In this document: positions 62,880-64,000 of the stretch, in pieces
Position numbering within the stretch: position 1 is the first letter of the stretch
Layout: the number at the start of each line of letters is the position of its first letter
From: Akkermansiaceae bacterium
Lineage (GTDB): Bacteria > Verrucomicrobiota > Verrucomicrobiia > Verrucomicrobiales > Akkermansiaceae
Assembly: GCA_019634595.1 (NCBI GenBank)
Contig: JAHCBC010000004.1
Location: forward strand, 62,001-126,000
Direction of reading: 5' to 3'
DNA length: 64,000 bases
Notes under the pieces: generated by a model
What the model saw: the letters and a program-made list of their open reading frames with translations, nothing else
Told to the model about the DNA's origin: nothing
The model's database searches: none
Position numbers and translations under genes: made by a program

Positions 62880-64000
62880 ATGCCAGCGTATTCCTCCTCA
62901 CCATCGCCACGCCCCGCCGGAAAGTCCCTCGCACTTTTGCTGGCATTGCTGCTCTCCGGCAATCTGTCATCAACCGCACAATACGAGTTCACACCCGCCG
63001 CTCCGCAGTGGCACCCGACGGAGATCCTCAACTGGAGTCCGGAGACCGATCCCAACGCACCCTACAACCGCAGCGTGGTGCCGCTGGCCACGCGCTTCAC
63101 CGCGCCGAAAGCATCCGAGAACGCGGCGCTGAACTCCCTGTGGAATGTGAACTCCCACGCACGGCCGGGAGAGGCGCGGGTGCAGTCCATCACCACCTTC
63201 AACACCATCCCCGTTGCCAGTCCGAGCGGCTTCCGCACCTACCGGCTGTTCGCACCGAGCATGTGGCAGTACACGGATGACATGGTTTTCTGGGGTTCCT
63301 CCGACCGTGACACAAAGACGATCCTGACTCCCACCGCCCACACGATCGATGCCGCACACCGCAACGGCGTGCGCATCTATGGCAAGATTTTCTACGGCTG
63401 GAATGGCTCTCCGGACAACGCGGCACTGCAGCGCATCCGCGATCTCCTTGTGAAGGATGGAAACACCTTCCCCGTGGCGGACAAACTGATCGAGGCGGCG
63501 GTCTATTACGGATTCGACGGCTGGTTCATCAACCAGGAGAACTACCAGACGACGGCGACAGACGCACAAAACATGCGTGATTTCATCCAGTACTTCCGCG
63601 TGAAAGCGGCGTCCGTTGGAGCATCCCATCTGCGCTTCGTGTGGTATGACGCGATGGCGGAGAACGGCTCCCGCAGTTTCCAGAACGCCTATACGACCTC
63701 CAACGACGGTTACCTGAGAACGCCGACCGGCGAGCGTGTCTCCGACGCGATGTTCCTGAATTTCTGGTGGTACAACAATGCGAACGGGCTTCCGAACTCA
63801 CGCTCGCTCGCACTCAGCCAGGGAGTCAGCCCGTATGATCTGTATGCGGGTATCTGGACGGAGAACTACCGCAAGCTGGGCGTCACCCCGGACCCCAATG
63901 GCGCGAATGAACTCAACATCACCTGGAGCTATCTGTTCCCGGAAGGCCAGCCGCACAACACCTCCGTGGGCATCTACGGTGGTGAGACCCCTTTCTTCAA
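62880..64000 (+). CDS. GH85-type endo-beta-N-acetylglucosaminidase, N-terminal part, runs off right edge
   Basis: 373 codons from ATG 62880 to the window end. The signal peptide is SLALLLALLLSGNLSSTAQ, then a TIM-barrel: HRNGVRIYGKIFYGWNGSP, YYGFDGWFINQEN with Asn218 and Glu220 as the N-x-E catalytic pair of GH85, LRFVWYDAMAENGSR, and YDLYAGIWTEN. GH85 enzymes cut the chitobiose core of N-glycans. Exported; would act on host or environmental glycoproteins. The family call is from recall of the NxE motif and its surroundings, not from a search. The C-terminal domains are outside the window. Confidence 0.85.
   Translation, partial: MPAYSSSPSPRPAGKSLALLLALLLSGNLSSTAQYEFTPAAPQWHPTEILNWSPETDPNAPYNRSVVPLATRFTAPKASENAALNSLWNVNSHARPGEARVQSITTFNTIPVASPSGFRTYRLFAPSMWQYTDDMVFWGSSDRDTKTILTPTAHTIDAAHRNGVRIYGKIFYGWNGSPDNAALQRIRDLLVKDGNTFPVADKLIEAAVYYGFDGWFINQENYQTTATDAQNMRDFIQYFRVKAASVGASHLRFVWYDAMAENGSRSFQNAYTTSNDGYLRTPTGERVSDAMFLNFWWYNNANGLPNSRSLALSQGVSPYDLYAGIWTENYRKLGVTPDPNGANELNITWSYLFPEGQPHNTSVGIYGGETPFF

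Overview
This is a GC-rich bacterial chromosome segment that most resembles Verrucomicrobiota (Verrucomicrobiaceae/Luteolibacter-like). The pointers are a PEP-CTERM surface protein, Ser/Thr kinase–sigma factor pairing, a DmsB–DmsC fusion inside an assimilatory nitrate cluster, secreted glycoside hydrolases and proteases, and frequent hairpin repeats between genes. The taxonomic call is inference from gene content; no rRNA gene is present. All function calls rest on motifs and family recall, without database searches.

Layout. 1–5.3 kb (minus): a circularly permuted ATP-grasp protein cut by the left edge, a large transglutaminase/DUF2126 protein and the KH protein KhpA. 5.4–13 kb: leuB, a PEP-CTERM protein, an HrpB-type helicase and a secreted glycosidase-like protein. 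13.1–19.9 kb: a NarL-type two-component pair, a serine carboxypeptidase, membrane proteins and a porin. 19.9–37.3 kb: a nitrate assimilation locus with a divergent LysR regulator, a NasS-like cytosolic nitrate-binding protein, an MFS nitrate transporter, a PP2C–kinase fusion, an NrtABCD-type ABC transporter, ferredoxin-type nitrite reductase, a flavodoxin-domain protein, a four-cluster ferredoxin/DmsC membrane fusion, a metallophosphoesterase and the molybdenum nitrate reductase NasC. 37.3–47.4 kb: LplA, tRNA-Leu(UAA), an overlapping protease pair, the K+ transporter Kup, a kinase/PH-domain/sigma operon, small lipoproteins and tRNA-Pro(UGG). 47.4–49.7 kb: thiC behind a TPP riboswitch and an intrinsic terminator.

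49.7–53 kb is an AT-rich island holding a compact four-gene operon that I read as an ABC-three-component (ABC-3C) anti-parasite system: a tiny membrane protein, a CTD-type protein, a middle component and a Rad50-like ATPase with a zinc hook. It is bounded by terminators, and a frameshifted CPBP-protease relic lies beside it. 54–58.5 kb (minus) is an overlapping operon of two halogenase-like flavoproteins around a cation/proton antiporter. 58.7–64 kb carries lipA, an EVE-domain protein, an ECF sigma/anti-sigma pair, a PDZ protein and the start of a GH85 endoglycosidase.

The nitrate operon is peppered with paired inverted hairpin elements, two of them with GTAG heads like REP/REPIN sequences. 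They lie between nrtA and nrtB, between nirA and the flavodoxin gene, after the DmsBC fusion, and one lies in frame inside that fusion gene. The most interesting items are the ABC-3C island with its extra membrane peptide and the REPIN-like element translated inside the DmsBC fusion.
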